This document shows positions 33,564 to 46,053 of a stretch of DNA of 64,000 nt, piece after piece (the stretch's first letter is position 1; the number at the start of each line of letters is the position of its first letter). Origin of the DNA: Fulvimarina uroteuthidis (GTDB taxonomy: Bacteria; Pseudomonadota; Alphaproteobacteria; Rhizobiales; Rhizobiaceae); the NCBI RefSeq assembly GCF_034321785.1, contig NZ_JAXLPB010000003.1:434001-498000 (forward strand). Direction: 5' to 3'. The notes under the pieces are model-generated. The model was not told the DNA's origin. It saw only the letters and a program-made list of their open reading frames with translations, and did not search any database. Position numbers and translations under genes: made by a program.

Positions 33564-34256
33564 ATGGCCAGACAGCTTCCGCTGGACTTGCCGCCCCTGG
33601 AATCCCTGGCGCGCGACGATCTGATCGTCTCGCACTCGAACGCGGTGGCGGCCGGCGCGATCGATGCCTGGCCGCACTGGCAGCACAACGTGCTGCTGAT
33701 CGTCGGGCCGGAAGGCTCGGGCAAGACCCATCTCGCACGGGCCTGGGCCGACCTTGCGGACGCCTCGATGCTGGCGATCGGCCGGAGCGGGGAGATGACG
33801 GACCGGGACGGCTTTCGTCTCGTCATCGACGATATCGATCGAACCACGATCCCCGACGCGGAGCTGTTCGGGCCGATCAATGCCGCGCGGCTCGGCCAGG
33901 GCTTCGTCCTCGCGACATCGCGCCTCGCTCCGGAGGCCATGGCGAACCGGCTGGCGGATCTGCGCTCGCGCCTTGCGGCCGCCGCGCGTGTCGAACTCGA
34001 TCCGCCGGACGACGAACTGTTCGAGGGGATCCTCGCCAAGCACTTTTCCGACCATCAGCTGTTCGTCGATCCCGGCACCCTGACCTATCTGGCGGAGCGG
34101 ATCGAAAGGACGGGCTCGGCCGCAAGGTCAGTGGTCGACGCCCTGAACAGACAGGCGCTCGCGGACAAGAGCCGGATCACCAAGCCCTTCGTTCGCAAGG
34201 TGCTTGAGACCAACCTCCATCGCACCGCCGATCCTGCCGGAAAACGTCAAACCTGA
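33564..34256 (+). CDS. hdaA: DnaA regulatory inactivator HdaA
   Basis: A 230-residue AAA+ protein related to the DnaA core. The N-terminal QLPLDLP (residues 4-10) matches the sliding-clamp-binding motif through which Hda promotes hydrolysis of DnaA-ATP after replication starts. Walker A is GPEGSGKTH (residues 48-56), and a Walker B-like LVIDDIDR follows. It lacks the DnaA DNA-binding domain, as expected. It follows the AI-2E-type gene directly and precedes ppk by 31 bp. Confidence 0.9.
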   Translation: MARQLPLDLPPLESLARDDLIVSHSNAVAAGAIDAWPHWQHNVLLIVGPEGSGKTHLARAWADLADASMLAIGRSGEMTDRDGFRLVIDDIDRTTIPDAELFGPINAARLGQGFVLATSRLAPEAMANRLADLRSRLAAAARVELDPPDDELFEGILAKHFSDHQLFVDPGTLTYLAERIERTGSAARSVVDALNRQALADKSRITKPFVRKVLETNLHRTADPAGKRQT

Positions 34257-34287
34257 TACGCCAACCAAGCCACTGGACGGTATACGA

Positions 34288-36685
<2,398 letters not shown>

Positions 36686-36702
<17 letters not shown>

Positions 36703-38209
36703 ACCGCTGGGTCAGGGACGCCTCATCGGGCGCAAACCGGTCGGGGTCGTCGATATCGGCTCCAACTCGGTTCGTCTGGTCATCTACGAGGGTCACTCCC
36801 GAGCGCTCACGGTTCTGTTCAACGAAAAGATCCTGTCCGGTCTCGGCAAGGGCCTCGCCCAGACGAACCGGCTGGATCAGGGCGCGATCGACAGTGCGCT
36901 CGCGGCGCTCAGACGGTTTCGCAAGCTCGCCGATCAGGCCCGGGTGGGCGATCTCTATCCGCTGGCGACCGCCGCCAGCCGCGAAGCGACGAACGGGCCG
37001 GAGTTCCTCGATGCGGCCGAGCGGGCCATCGGTCGGCCTGTCGCGATCCTGTCGGGTGCCGACGAGGCGCGCTACGCCGCCGAAGGCGTGATGAGCGGTT
37101 TCCACCAGCCCAACGGCATTGTCGGGGATCTGGGCGGTGGCAGTCTCGAACTCGGTCGAATCGAGGGCGAGGTGCTTTCGGGCGGCCTCACCATGCCGCT
37201 CGGGGGCTTGCGGTTGATGGATGCCGCCCAGGGCGACCTGAAGCGGGCCCAGCAGATTGCGGACAGCCATGTCGAGGCGTGCGCCCTCGCAGGGGCCGGC
37301 GGCGGGCTTCCCTTCATCGCCGTGGGCGGCACGTGGCGCAATCTGGCGAAGCTGCACATGCAGCAGACCGCCTATCCGCTGCATGTGATGCACGGCTACA
37401 CGATGCAGGTCGATAAGCTCGACAAGTTCCTCGACAGCCTGATGCGCGGCGAGCCCGAAAAGCTGCCCGGCATCGAGGCGGTGTCCAAATCCCGGCGCTC
37501 GCTCCTGGCCGTGGGCGCGATCACGCTGAAAAGCATCATCCGGTATATCGGGCCGTCCGAGATCGTCGTCTCCGCGCTCGGCGTGCGCGAGGGCTATCTC
37601 CACTCGCTCCTGCCCGCCGCGGAACGGGCGAAGGATCCGCTGATCGAGGCGGCGCGCGAGCTCGCCGTGTTGCGATCGCGCTCGCCCGACCATGCCGAGG
37701 AGCTCATCGGCTGGACGTCGCGGACCTTCGAAGTGCTCGGCGTCGAGGAGAACGGCGAGGAGGTGCGGCTGCGTACGGCGGCCTGTCTTCTGGCCGACAT
37801 CGGCTGGCGCGCCCATCCCGACTATCGCGGGCTGCAGTCGCTGTCGATCATCGCCCATGCCGCGTTCCCCGCGGTCGACCATCGCGGCCGGGCCTATCTC
37901 GGCCTGACGAATTATTTCCGGCACGAGGGGACGATGAATCAGGCGCAGCTGCCCGATCTGGAATCCCTCGTCGATGAGCGGCTGCTGCAGCGCGCGCGAC
38001 TTCTCGGCTCCTTGTTTCGCGTGACCTATCTGCTGACGGCGTCGATGCCCGGCCTCCTCGACCGTTTCCGCTGGGCGCAGGACCCGCGCGGCGGGTTCAC
38101 CCTGGTGCTTCCATCCGATCTCGAAAACCTGATCGGCGAGCGTCCCGAGGGCCGGCTGCAACAGTTCGCGAAGCTCGTCGGCCAACCGCTTCGCATGGAA
38201 GCCCGCTAG
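36686..38209 (+). CDS. ppx: Exopolyphosphatase, Ppx/GppA family
   Basis: A 507-residue phosphatase of the ASKHA fold, expected to release phosphate from polyphosphate or hydrolyse pppGpp. VVDIGSNSVRLVIY (phosphate 1 loop), ATAASREATNG, and GDLGGGSLELGRI (phosphate 2 loop) are present. The C-terminal half is a helical HD-like domain. Two starts are possible, ATG 36686 and ATG 36695, both overlapping the ppk stop. The overlap suggests coupled expression of the opposing polyphosphate enzymes. Confidence 0.9.
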
Positions 38210-38410
38210 CCCATTGTCCGGAACGCTGGCTCCGGCCTCCGGTCCGTCCGGCGCGGATCGGAAGCGGTTCGGCGCCAAAGCCGGTTCCGAAGGCGCTTCC
38301 GGCGTTGAAAGCCGATCTTTACCTTCCCGACGAACGGATGACGATGGGTTTCGCGTCCGGGCCCGCCGGGGCATGCCCCTTCGTCGTCGCAATGGCCAAG
38401 GCCGGCCGTC

Positions 38411-39562
38411 TCAGACGGGGATGACCTCGACCTTGCGGTTTCGATAGACCAGCGCACTCTCGCCCTCCAGAAGCTTGAGGGCGCGGGCGCCGAAGATCTC
38501 GCGCCGCCAGCCCGAGAGACCTTCGATCCGGGCGTCCTTGCCGTGGACGGCGAGCTGTTCGAGATCTTCGGAATTGGCGATCATCTTGGCGGCAACGCCT
38601 TCCTCCTCGACGACGATCTTGAGGAGAACGCGCAGGAACTCGACGGCGGCCTGGGTGCCCTCGGGCAACTGGGCCGGGCGGGGCACCGCCGGAAGGTCGG
38701 ATTTCGGCACGGCTTTCGCACGGGCGATCGCGTCGAGGATCGCCTGTCCGGCGCTCGAGCGCTCGAAACCGCGCGGAATGGTGCGCAGGCGCCCGAGTTC
38801 CGCATCGTCCGCCGGCTGCTGCTGGGCGATCTCGTAGATCGCGTCGTCCTTGAGGATCCGGCCGCGCGGCTTGTCGCTGGCTCTCGCCTCGCGCTCGCGC
38901 CAGGCCGATATCTCCTTCAGGATCTGCAGCTCGATCGGCTTCTTCACCCGCATCTTCATGCGCCGCCATGCGTCGTCGGGATGAAGGTCGTAGGTCTGGG
39001 GATCGGCGAGCACCGCCATCTCCTCGTCGAGCCAGGAGAGGCGTCCGCTTTTTTCGAGCTGGCTCTTCAGCGCCTTGTAGACGTCGCGAAGATGGGTGAC
39101 GTCCGCCAGCGCATAGACCAGCTGCTTCTCGCTCAAGGGGCGACGGCGCCAGTCGGTGAAGCGCGAGGTCTTGTCGATCCGGCCGTTCGCCAGCCGCGCG
39201 ACCAGCTGGTCGTAGGCGATCGATTCGCCGAAGCCGCAGACCATCGCCGCGACCTGGGTGTCGAAGAGCGGCTTGGGGATGATATTTCCGAGCTTGTAGA
39301 CGATTTCGAGGTCCTGCCGCGCGGCATGAAACACCTTCACCACGCTCTCGTCCGCCATCAGCGCGAAGAACGGATCGAGCGAGAGGCCGGGCGCCAGCGG
39401 ATCGACGAGCGCCTCGGTATCGTCCGAGGCCATCTGGATCAGGCAGAGTTCCGGCCAGAACGTCGTTTCGCGGATGAACTCCGTGTCGACGGTGACATAT
39501 TCGGATCGCGCCAGGGCCTCGCAGACCTTGGCCAGCGCATCGGTCGTTTTGATCGTTTCCAT
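38411..39562 (-). CDS. rnd: Ribonuclease D
   Basis: A 383-residue 3'-5' exoribonuclease for tRNA maturation. DEDD motifs are visible: Exo I VDTEFIRE (Asp26, Glu28), Exo II FHAARQDLE, Exo III YALADVTHLRDVY. An HRDC domain occupies about residues 205-290. The ATG at 39562 gives the standard start; the in-frame reading upstream lacks homology-like character. It is divergent from aspS. Confidence 0.93.
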   Translation of the reverse strand: METIKTTDALAKVCEALARSEYVTVDTEFIRETTFWPELCLIQMASDDTEALVDPLAPGLSLDPFFALMADESVVKVFHAARQDLEIVYKLGNIIPKPLFDTQVAAMVCGFGESIAYDQLVARLANGRIDKTSRFTDWRRRPLSEKQLVYALADVTHLRDVYKALKSQLEKSGRLSWLDEEMAVLADPQTYDLHPDDAWRRMKMRVKKPIELQILKEISAWREREARASDKPRGRILKDDAIYEIAQQQPADDAELGRLRTIPRGFERSSAGQAILDAIARAKAVPKSDLPAVPRPAQLPEGTQAAVEFLRVLLKIVVEEEGVAAKMIANSEDLEQLAVHGKDARIEGLSGWRREIFGARALKLLEGESALVYRNRKVEVIPV

Positions 39563-39762
39563 GTCCCGCTCATAGAACGCCCGCTTCGGATGGGAAAGCG
39601 CAACGACGCCATTGCCCCCCGAAAACTTGACATATGTCCCGACAAATGCGCTTGTCCGGCGCGATTTTCCAGGTTGATCCGGCGGCCGTCTCGCGTGTGT
39701 CCCACAGGCGCGAACCACGGCTTGGAAGCCGTATCGGACGAGACTGAACAAGGGCCGAACCC

Positions 39763-41550
39763 ATGCATCGCTATCGCAGCCACACGTGCGCAGATCTTCG
39801 CCGCGCCAATGTCGGCGACACCGTCCGCCTGTCGGGCTGGGCCCACCGCATCCGCGACCATGGCGGCCTCCTCTTCATCGATCTGCGCGACCATTACGGC
39901 CTGACGCAGATCGTGGTCGACCCGGATTCGCCCGCCTTCGCGGCGGCCGAAAGGGTGCGCGGCGAATGGGTGATCCGGATCGACGGCGAGGTGAAGGCCC
40001 GCTCCGCGGAGACCGTGAACGCCAAGCTTCCGACGGGCGAGGTCGAGATCTTCGCGCGCGAGATCGAGGTTCTGTCGGCGGCCAAGGAACTGCCGCTGCC
40101 GGTCTTCGGCGAGCCGGACTATCCGGAAGACATTCGCCTGAAGTACCGCTTCCTCGACCTGCGTCGCGAGACGCTGCACAAGAACATCATGCGTCGCACG
40201 AAGATCATTGCGAAGATCCGCGCCTTGATGCAGGCGGCCGAGTTCACCGAGTTCCAGACGCCGATCCTGACGGCGTCCTCGCCGGAAGGCGCGCGCGACT
40301 TCCTCGTGCCCTCGCGCCTGCACAACGGCATGTTCTACGCGCTGCCCCAGGCGCCGCAGCAGTACAAGCAGCTTCTGATGATTTCCGGCTTCGACCGGTA
40401 TTTCCAGATCGCGCCGTGCTTCCGCGACGAGGATCCGCGCGCGGACCGGTTCTACGGCGAGTTCTACCAGCTCGACGTGGAAATGAGCTTCGTCGAGCAG
40501 GAGGAGATCTTTCAGACCATGGAGCCGGTCATTCGCGAGGTCTTCGAGACCTTCGCAGACGGCAAGCCCGTGTCGCAGACCTTCCGCCGCATTCCCTACG
40601 CCGAATCGCTGCGCAAGTACGGCTCCGACAAGCCCGACCTTCGCAACCCGATCGAAATGAGCGCGGTCACCGGCCATTTCGCCGGCTCCGGCTTCAAGGT
40701 GTTCGCGAACATGATCGCGAACGACGACAAGGTCGAGGTCTGGGCGATCCCCGCCAGGACCGGCGGCTCGCGCGCGTTCTGCGACCGGATGAATTCCTGG
40801 GCGCAGGGCGAAGGCCAGCCGGGGCTCGGCTACATCTTCTGGCGCGAGGAAGCGGGCGAGGTGTCCGGCGCCGGGCCGCTCGCCAAGAATATCGGCCCCG
40901 AGCGCACCGAGGCGATCCGCACCGAACTCGGGCTCGAGGCCGGGGACGCCTGTTTCTTCGTGGCCGGAAAGCCCGAGAAGTTCATCGCTTTCGCCGGGTC
41001 TGCCCGCACTCGCGTCGGCGAAGAGCTCGATCTCGTGGACCGCAACCGGTTCGAACTGGCCTGGATCGTCGATTTCCCGTTCTACGAGTGGGACGAGGAC
41101 AACAAGAAGGTCGATTTCGCGCACAATCCGTTCTCCATGCCCCAGGGCGGAATGGACGCGCTTGAGAACGAGGAGCCGCTGTCGATCAAGGCGTTCCAGT
41201 ACGACATCGTCTGCAACGGCTTCGAGATCGCCTCCGGCGGTATCCGCAACTCCGTGCCCGAGACCATGGTCAAGGCCTTCGAACTGGCGGGCTACGATCA
41301 GGCGATGGTGGAGGAGCGGTTTGGCGGTCTCTACCGGGCGTTCCAGTACGGCGCGCCGCCGCATGGCGGCATGGCCGCGGGCATCGACCGCATCGTCATG
41401 CTTCTGTGCGGCGTGAAGAACCTGCGCGAGATCGCGCTGTTCCCGATGAACCAGCAGGCCTTCGACCTGTTGATGGGGGCGCCTGCCGAGGCGCAGCCGG
41501 CGCAGCTGCGCGAACTGGGCCTGCGCATTGCGCCAAAGGCGACGGACTGA
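39763..41550 (+). CDS. aspS: Aspartyl-tRNA synthetase
   Basis: A 595-residue class IIb aminoacyl-tRNA synthetase. The N-terminal OB fold (LSGWAHRIRDHGGLLFIDLRD) binds the anticodon. Motif 1 lies near EFTEFQTPILTASSPEGARD, motif 2 is FRDEDPRADR, and motif 3 is GGMAAGIDRIVMLLCG. A GAD insertion lies in the middle (about residues 295-400). In alphaproteobacteria this enzyme is often non-discriminating and charges tRNA-Asn as well, with GatCAB finishing the reaction; the sequence alone does not settle this. Confidence 0.96.
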   Translation: MHRYRSHTCADLRRANVGDTVRLSGWAHRIRDHGGLLFIDLRDHYGLTQIVVDPDSPAFAAAERVRGEWVIRIDGEVKARSAETVNAKLPTGEVEIFAREIEVLSAAKELPLPVFGEPDYPEDIRLKYRFLDLRRETLHKNIMRRTKIIAKIRALMQAAEFTEFQTPILTASSPEGARDFLVPSRLHNGMFYALPQAPQQYKQLLMISGFDRYFQIAPCFRDEDPRADRFYGEFYQLDVEMSFVEQEEIFQTMEPVIREVFETFADGKPVSQTFRRIPYAESLRKYGSDKPDLRNPIEMSAVTGHFAGSGFKVFANMIANDDKVEVWAIPARTGGSRAFCDRMNSWAQGEGQPGLGYIFWREEAGEVSGAGPLAKNIGPERTEAIRTELGLEAGDACFFVAGKPEKFIAFAGSARTRVGEELDLVDRNRFELAWIVDFPFYEWDEDNKKVDFAHNPFSMPQGGMDALENEEPLSIKAFQYDIVCNGFEIASGGIRNSVPETMVKAFELAGYDQAMVEERFGGLYRAFQYGAPPHGGMAAGIDRIVMLLCGVKNLREIALFPMNQQAFDLLMGAPAEAQPAQLRELGLRIAPKATD

Positions 41551-41564
41551 CGAACGAGAGGTCT

Positions 41565-41588
41565 GCCGGCGCCGGTTCGGGCGCCGGC
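41565..41588 (+). terminator. Strong hairpin after aspS
   Basis: A perfect 9-bp stem, GCCGGCGCC (41565-41573) and GGCGCCGGC (41580-41588), with a 6-nt GGTTCG loop lies 15 bp past the aspS stop. There is no T-run, so termination may be partial or Rho-assisted. Confidence 0.5.
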
Positions 41589-41640
41589 GCGCGCTCGGAC
41601 CATCTTGGCGAACCGCCGACCATCGGCCGGGCCGTGGCCT

Positions 41641-42231
41641 TCAGGCCGGGTCGCGGCTTTCGTCACCATCGGATTGCGCGTCCTCGCGACGGCCGGCCCT
41701 TGTCTGCCCGTCCGACCGCCCGTGGGCGAAGCTGAATTCGCCGGCCGGGTCCCACGGGCCGCCGCGATAGCGCCACAGGAGCAGCCCGGTCACCTCGAAC
41801 GGGAACGGCTCGAAGTCGCTTTCCAGCACGTCGTAAAGCGTGCGCGCCGCGACCGGGTCCGCCTTGTTCTGGATCGTGACATGCGGCTTGATCCGCTGCC
41901 GATCCTGCGCGGTCAGCGCGTCGTAGAAGTGTCCGGCAAGATCGGCGCGCAGCCTTTCGAGCTCGTGGCAATCCACCTCGTAGGCGATGCCCTTGCCGAG
42001 AAAGCGAAGACCGGACACCCGGCACGGGATCGGCCGCTGACGGCTCGCGACCTCTACCAGATGCGCGATCACCGCATCGATCCTGTCGCCGGGCAGATGG
42101 TGGAACAGGGTGAGGTGCGCGGGAATGTAGTTCTTCGCGGCCGGAAAGTGCGCCTTGCGCATGCGCTGGAAGCGTTCGAAGCCGGGATCGTCGAACTTGA
42201 CGGTGAGGATGAGCGGCGCATCGTCTGACAT
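41641..42231 (-). CDS. 2'-5' RNA ligase family (2H phosphoesterase) protein
   Basis: A 196-residue protein with the two HxTx motifs of the 2H phosphoesterase superfamily, HLTL at residue 39 and HVTI at residue 117. Members act on RNA 2',3'-cyclic phosphates or 2'-5' bonds; the cellular substrate here is unknown. The ATG at 42231 has AAGGTGAG eight bases upstream. The last 20 residues are Arg/Asp-rich and probably disordered. Confidence 0.82.
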   Translation of the reverse strand: MSDDAPLILTVKFDDPGFERFQRMRKAHFPAAKNYIPAHLTLFHHLPGDRIDAVIAHLVEVASRQRPIPCRVSGLRFLGKGIAYEVDCHELERLRADLAGHFYDALTAQDRQRIKPHVTIQNKADPVAARTLYDVLESDFEPFPFEVTGLLLWRYRGGPWDPAGEFSFAHGRSDGQTRAGRREDAQSDGDESRDPA

Positions 42232-42272
42232 GTCGAACTCACCTTGCCATCGACGACCTCTCAGGACGCCCG

Positions 42273-42306
42273 AAAGAGAAAGGGCCGGCTCCCGAAGGAC
42301 CGGCCC
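42273..42306 (-). terminator. Intrinsic terminator downstream of the unknown periplasmic gene
   Basis: GGGCCGG (42282-42288) pairs with CCGGCCC (42300-42306), and an inner TCC/GGA pairing extends the stem. On the minus strand TTTCTCTTT follows. It ends the 42320-43585 transcript before the 2H phosphoesterase gene. Confidence 0.8.
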
Positions 42307-42319
42307 GTCGAAACGTGAA

Positions 42320-43585
42320 TTACTGCCCCGTCGGCGCCCCGGGCTCATCCGGCGTCGTCGTGCCGCCGCTTCCGCCCGAACCCTCGCCATTGGCCTCGAC
42401 CTCGAGCTGAAGGACGCTCGGGATCGACTGCGGAGCTCCCATCGCCGCGCCGACGATCTGCATCACGGCGATCGGCTGGGCCGGTTCGCTGGCAATGCGG
42501 ATCAAGGCGGGATCCTCGAGAAAGGTGCGGACCGCGTCGGTCAACTGGGTCCGGAAAGCCTCGTCGCCGATCTGGTTGATGCTGCCTTGAACGATCTGAA
42601 CCGCGAGATCGACGACGTTCTCAGGCGACTGGTTCATCTGCTCGGCATAATAGTCGACGAGACGCCTGGTCAGCGAATCGTCCTCGAACTGCAGCGCAAT
42701 GTTCCGAATGTTCATCTGGCCGAGAATGCCCATCATGGCCATGCCGGCGCCCTGGCTGTTTTCGGGATTCTGCTCCATCTGCTCGGACATCTGCTGCAGC
42801 GACTGGACGAGGCTCAACGTGTAGCCGCCGAGTGCGAACGACATGTCGAACGAGCCCACCTCGTCCACGTCGAACGACAGAGGCGTCAGGGCAAGCGTTC
42901 CCTCCTCGAGCGCCCATTCGATGCGCCCGTCCATCGAACCGGTGAGCGATTCGTAGCCGAGCGCGCGAATGGTTTCGGCAGAGCCGTCCACGGACGTTTC
43001 GGGGACGTCGATATCGAACGATTCGACCTTGAAGTCGCCGGCATAAGTGCCGTCGTCGCCGATTTCGTTCGTCGTCACGGCGTTCTCGATGGTGAAGACC
43101 TCATTCTCCCCGCTCTCGAACGCGATCGAGCCGATGCTGGCGCTCTCGAAGAACAGCGGCGAGGCCTGCAGGAACTGCGGCAGCGGCTCGGAAGGGGCCG
43201 TGCCCGCGATCCGGATGTTCTCGACGCTCATGTCGCGGAACGCGTAGGTGACGGGCTCTCCACCGTCCTGCGAGGTGTCCGTGCCGGTGACGTCCTCGAC
43301 GGGAAGGCGCTCGGCGGTCCAGCCCTGTTCGGTCGAGCCCTGAACGTTTTCGAAGGTCAGGTCGCCGGCGTCGGAAATGTCCGCGCCGGTGCCGAACTTG
43401 ACCCCGACGAGAACAACGTCGTCGCCTTCCGATCGGGCGCTCTCATACGTCATCGCGATGCTCTGGGCCGCCATCGCGTCCTTCAGCCGCGTCGCGAACG
43501 CATCCGCGTCGGCCGCGAGCGCGGTGCCGCCTGTCAGAAACGTCGCGAGAGCTGCGGTTGATAGTCCTGCGGAAAAGCTGCGCAT
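42320..43585 (-). CDS. Periplasmic protein of unknown function
   Basis: A 421-residue protein with a clear signal peptide (residues 1-24, ending GGTALA). The mature part is acidic, without Cys that I can see, and alternates beta-like stretches (VVLVGVKFGTGADISDAGDLTFENV) with amphipathic segments rich in Gln and Met near residues 275-300. It ends in a Gly/Thr/Pro-rich tail. No catalytic motif is recognised. The layered repeats of 'function of state' strands recall lipid- or polymer-binding periplasmic proteins, but no family is assigned. The ATG at 43585 has GGAAGG upstream. It has its own terminator and is divergent from parC. Confidence 0.8.
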   Translation of the reverse strand: MRSFSAGLSTAALATFLTGGTALAADADAFATRLKDAMAAQSIAMTYESARSEGDDVVLVGVKFGTGADISDAGDLTFENVQGSTEQGWTAERLPVEDVTGTDTSQDGGEPVTYAFRDMSVENIRIAGTAPSEPLPQFLQASPLFFESASIGSIAFESGENEVFTIENAVTTNEIGDDGTYAGDFKVESFDIDVPETSVDGSAETIRALGYESLTGSMDGRIEWALEEGTLALTPLSFDVDEVGSFDMSFALGGYTLSLVQSLQQMSEQMEQNPENSQGAGMAMMGILGQMNIRNIALQFEDDSLTRRLVDYYAEQMNQSPENVVDLAVQIVQGSINQIGDEAFRTQLTDAVRTFLEDPALIRIASEPAQPIAVMQIVGAAMGAPQSIPSVLQLEVEANGEGSGGSGGTTTPDEPGAPTGQ

Positions 43586-43800
43586 TGTTAAACCTTCCAT
43601 ACTTCCGTCCGAGGTGACGGAACGGCGTAAATCCCATGCCAAGCTAGCGCGCTGGATGGAAAGCGAAAGAGCACGCGGTGCGCGGTTTCGCGCCGCGGAC
43701 CCGTTCCGATGAGGAAAAGCCACGCGATTGTTCGCTTTTGATGACCATTGCGGCTGTTCCGCTCTTGTTCACGTGCCTTTGATCGTTCAGAACGACACGC

Positions 43801-46053
43801 ATGGGAAAGACTGTCGATCCACCGGCGGGCGGCGGAGACATCCAGCCGGTCGACCTCCGCGAGGCGCTGGAAGAGCGCTATCTGGCCTATGCGCTCTCGA
43901 CCATCATGGGCCGGGCGCTTCCGGACGTGCGCGACGGTTTGAAGCCGGTGCATCGCCGCATCGTCCATGCCATGCGCATCCTGCGCCTCGATCCCGGGCA
44001 GGGCTACAAGAAGTGCGCTCGCATCGTCGGCGACGTGATGGGCCGTTTCCACCCGCATGGCGACGCCGCGATCTACGATGCACTGGTGCGTCTTGCCCAG
44101 GATTTCTCGGTCCGCTATCCGCTGGTCGACGGCCAGGGCAATTTCGGCAATATCGACGGCGATAGCGCCGCTGCCATGCGCTACACCGAAGCGCGGATGA
44201 CCGAGGTCGCGACGCTCCTGCTGCGCGGGATCGACGAGGACGCGGTCGATTTCCGCCCGACCTACAACGAGGAGGACGAGGAGCCGGTCGTCCTGCCCGG
44301 CGCGTTCCCCAACCTTTTGGCCAACGGCTCGTCCGGCATCGCCGTCGGCATGGCGACGAACATTCCCCCGCACAATGCCGCCGAACTGTGCGATGCCGCG
44401 CTGAAGATCATCGAGAACCCCGAGGTGAGCGTCGAGCAGCTTTTGCGTTCGGTCGAGGGGCCCGACTTCCCGACCGGCGGCGTCATCGTCGACAATCGTG
44501 CGACGATCCGCCAGGCGTACGAAACCGGCCGGGGCTCGTTCCGCGTCAGGGCGCGGTGGGAGGTCGAACAGGGTGCGCGGGGCCTTTGGACGGTCGTCGT
44601 CACGGAGATCCCCTACCAGGTCCAGAAATCCCGGCTGATCGAGAAGATCGCCGAGCTGCTGCAGGCGCGCAAGCTGCCGCTGCTGGCCGATATCCGCGAC
44701 GAATCCGCCGAGGACATCCGCGTCGTGATCGAGCCGAAGTCGAAGACGGTCGATCCGGAAATCCTGATGGAGTCCCTGTTCCGCCTGACGGATTTCGAGT
44801 CGCGCATTCCGCTCAACATGAACGTCCTGTCGGGTGGCAAGGTGCCGCGGGTCATGTCGCTGAAGGAGGTGCTGGCCGAGTGGCTCGCCCACCAGCGGAC
44901 CGTTCTGGAGCGTCGCGCCCGCAACCGACTCGGCCAGATCGACCGGCGGCTGGAAATCCTCGCCGGCTATCTCATCGTCTTCCTCAATATCGACGACGTG
45001 ATCCGCATCATCCGCGAGGAGGACGAGCCCAAGCAGGAGCTGATGCGCTTCTTCACCCTGACCGAGGTCCAGGCCGAAGCCGTGCTGAACATGCGGCTGC
45101 GCTCGCTGCGCAAGCTGGAGGAGTTCGAACTGCGGCGCGAGTTCGACCAGTTGAGCGCGGAGAAGGCGGAGAAGGAAAGCCTGCTCGGCTCCGTGGAGCG
45201 CCAGTGGGCCGCGGTGGCCGACGAAGTGCGCGCCGTTCGCGAGACGTTTTCCAAGAAGACCAGGCTCGGCAAGCGTCGCACCCGCTTCGCCGATGCGCCG
45301 GACCACGATATCGACGACATCACCACCGCCTTCATCGAGAAGGAGCCGGTGACGATCGTTTTGTCGAACAAGGGGTTCCTGCGCGGCTTGAAGGGCCATC
45401 TCGCCGATTTCACCAATCTGACGTTCCGCGAGGGCGACGACCTCAACGTCGCATTCCACGCGATGACCACCGACAAGGTCCTGTTCGTCTCCAAGCATGG
45501 CCGCGTCTTCACGATGCAGGCCGACAAGCTTCCGGGCGGTCGCGGCCAGGGCGACCCGATCCGTCTCGCCTTCGACCTCGAGGACAGGGACGAGATCGTC
45601 TTCGCCTTCACCGCCGAGCCGGACCGCAAGCGCCTGATGGTCTCCGACGAAGGCACCGGCTTCATCGCGACAGAGGCCGACATGATGTCCTCGACGCGCA
45701 AGGGCAAACAGCTCGTCAACGTCGCCAAGGGCGGCGCGGTACGGCTCGCCGGCGAGATCGGCGAGGGGGACACGGTCGCGATCGTCGGCGAGAACCGCAA
45801 GCTGCTCGTCTTCCCGCTCGCCCAGGTGCCGCAGATGGCAAGGGGCAAGGGCGTGCGCCTGCAGCGCTACAAGGATGGCGGCTTCTCGGACGCCCGGGTC
45901 TTCAAGCTTGCCGAGGGCCTCACATGGACCGACAGTGCCGGCCGCGCCTTCCTGCGCAGCGAGGAGGAGCTTCTGGAATGGAAGGGCGATCGTGCGCAGG
46001 CCGGGCGCCTCGTCCCCAAGGGGTTCCCGAAGACCAACAAGTTCGCCGGCTGA
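43801..46053 (+). CDS. parC: DNA topoisomerase IV subunit A
   Basis: A 750-residue type IIA topoisomerase subunit that decatenates daughter chromosomes with ParE. The catalytic Tyr128 lies in AAAMRYTEARM. The quinolone-determining region reads GRFHPHGDAAIYDAL, with Ala89 at the place of E. coli ParC Ser80. The C-terminal beta-pinwheel repeats are present (GRVFTMQADKLPGGRGQG, ARGKGVRLQRYKDGG). Length fits ParC rather than GyrA, and the GyrA-box form is degenerate. Confidence 0.94.
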   Translation: MGKTVDPPAGGGDIQPVDLREALEERYLAYALSTIMGRALPDVRDGLKPVHRRIVHAMRILRLDPGQGYKKCARIVGDVMGRFHPHGDAAIYDALVRLAQDFSVRYPLVDGQGNFGNIDGDSAAAMRYTEARMTEVATLLLRGIDEDAVDFRPTYNEEDEEPVVLPGAFPNLLANGSSGIAVGMATNIPPHNAAELCDAALKIIENPEVSVEQLLRSVEGPDFPTGGVIVDNRATIRQAYETGRGSFRVRARWEVEQGARGLWTVVVTEIPYQVQKSRLIEKIAELLQARKLPLLADIRDESAEDIRVVIEPKSKTVDPEILMESLFRLTDFESRIPLNMNVLSGGKVPRVMSLKEVLAEWLAHQRTVLERRARNRLGQIDRRLEILAGYLIVFLNIDDVIRIIREEDEPKQELMRFFTLTEVQAEAVLNMRLRSLRKLEEFELRREFDQLSAEKAEKESLLGSVERQWAAVADEVRAVRETFSKKTRLGKRRTRFADAPDHDIDDITTAFIEKEPVTIVLSNKGFLRGLKGHLADFTNLTFREGDDLNVAFHAMTTDKVLFVSKHGRVFTMQADKLPGGRGQGDPIRLAFDLEDRDEIVFAFTAEPDRKRLMVSDEGTGFIATEADMMSSTRKGKQLVNVAKGGAVRLAGEIGEGDTVAIVGENRKLLVFPLAQVPQMARGKGVRLQRYKDGGFSDARVFKLAEGLTWTDSAGRAFLRSEEELLEWKGDRAQAGRLVPKGFPKTNKFAG

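Noticed and set aside
32151..34055. N-terminal 630-codon extension of the purM frame
   Set aside because: It lies antisense to the AI-2E-type and hdaA genes and PurM needs no such extension.
38368..38379. GGGGCATGCCCC palindrome between ppx and rnd stops
   Set aside because: Only a 4-bp stem with a 4-nt loop and no T-run; too weak to call a terminator or operator.
39629..39638. GACATATGTC palindrome in the rnd/aspS gap
   Set aside because: A short dyad with TGTC/GACA neighbours, no known regulator matches, and chance is likely.
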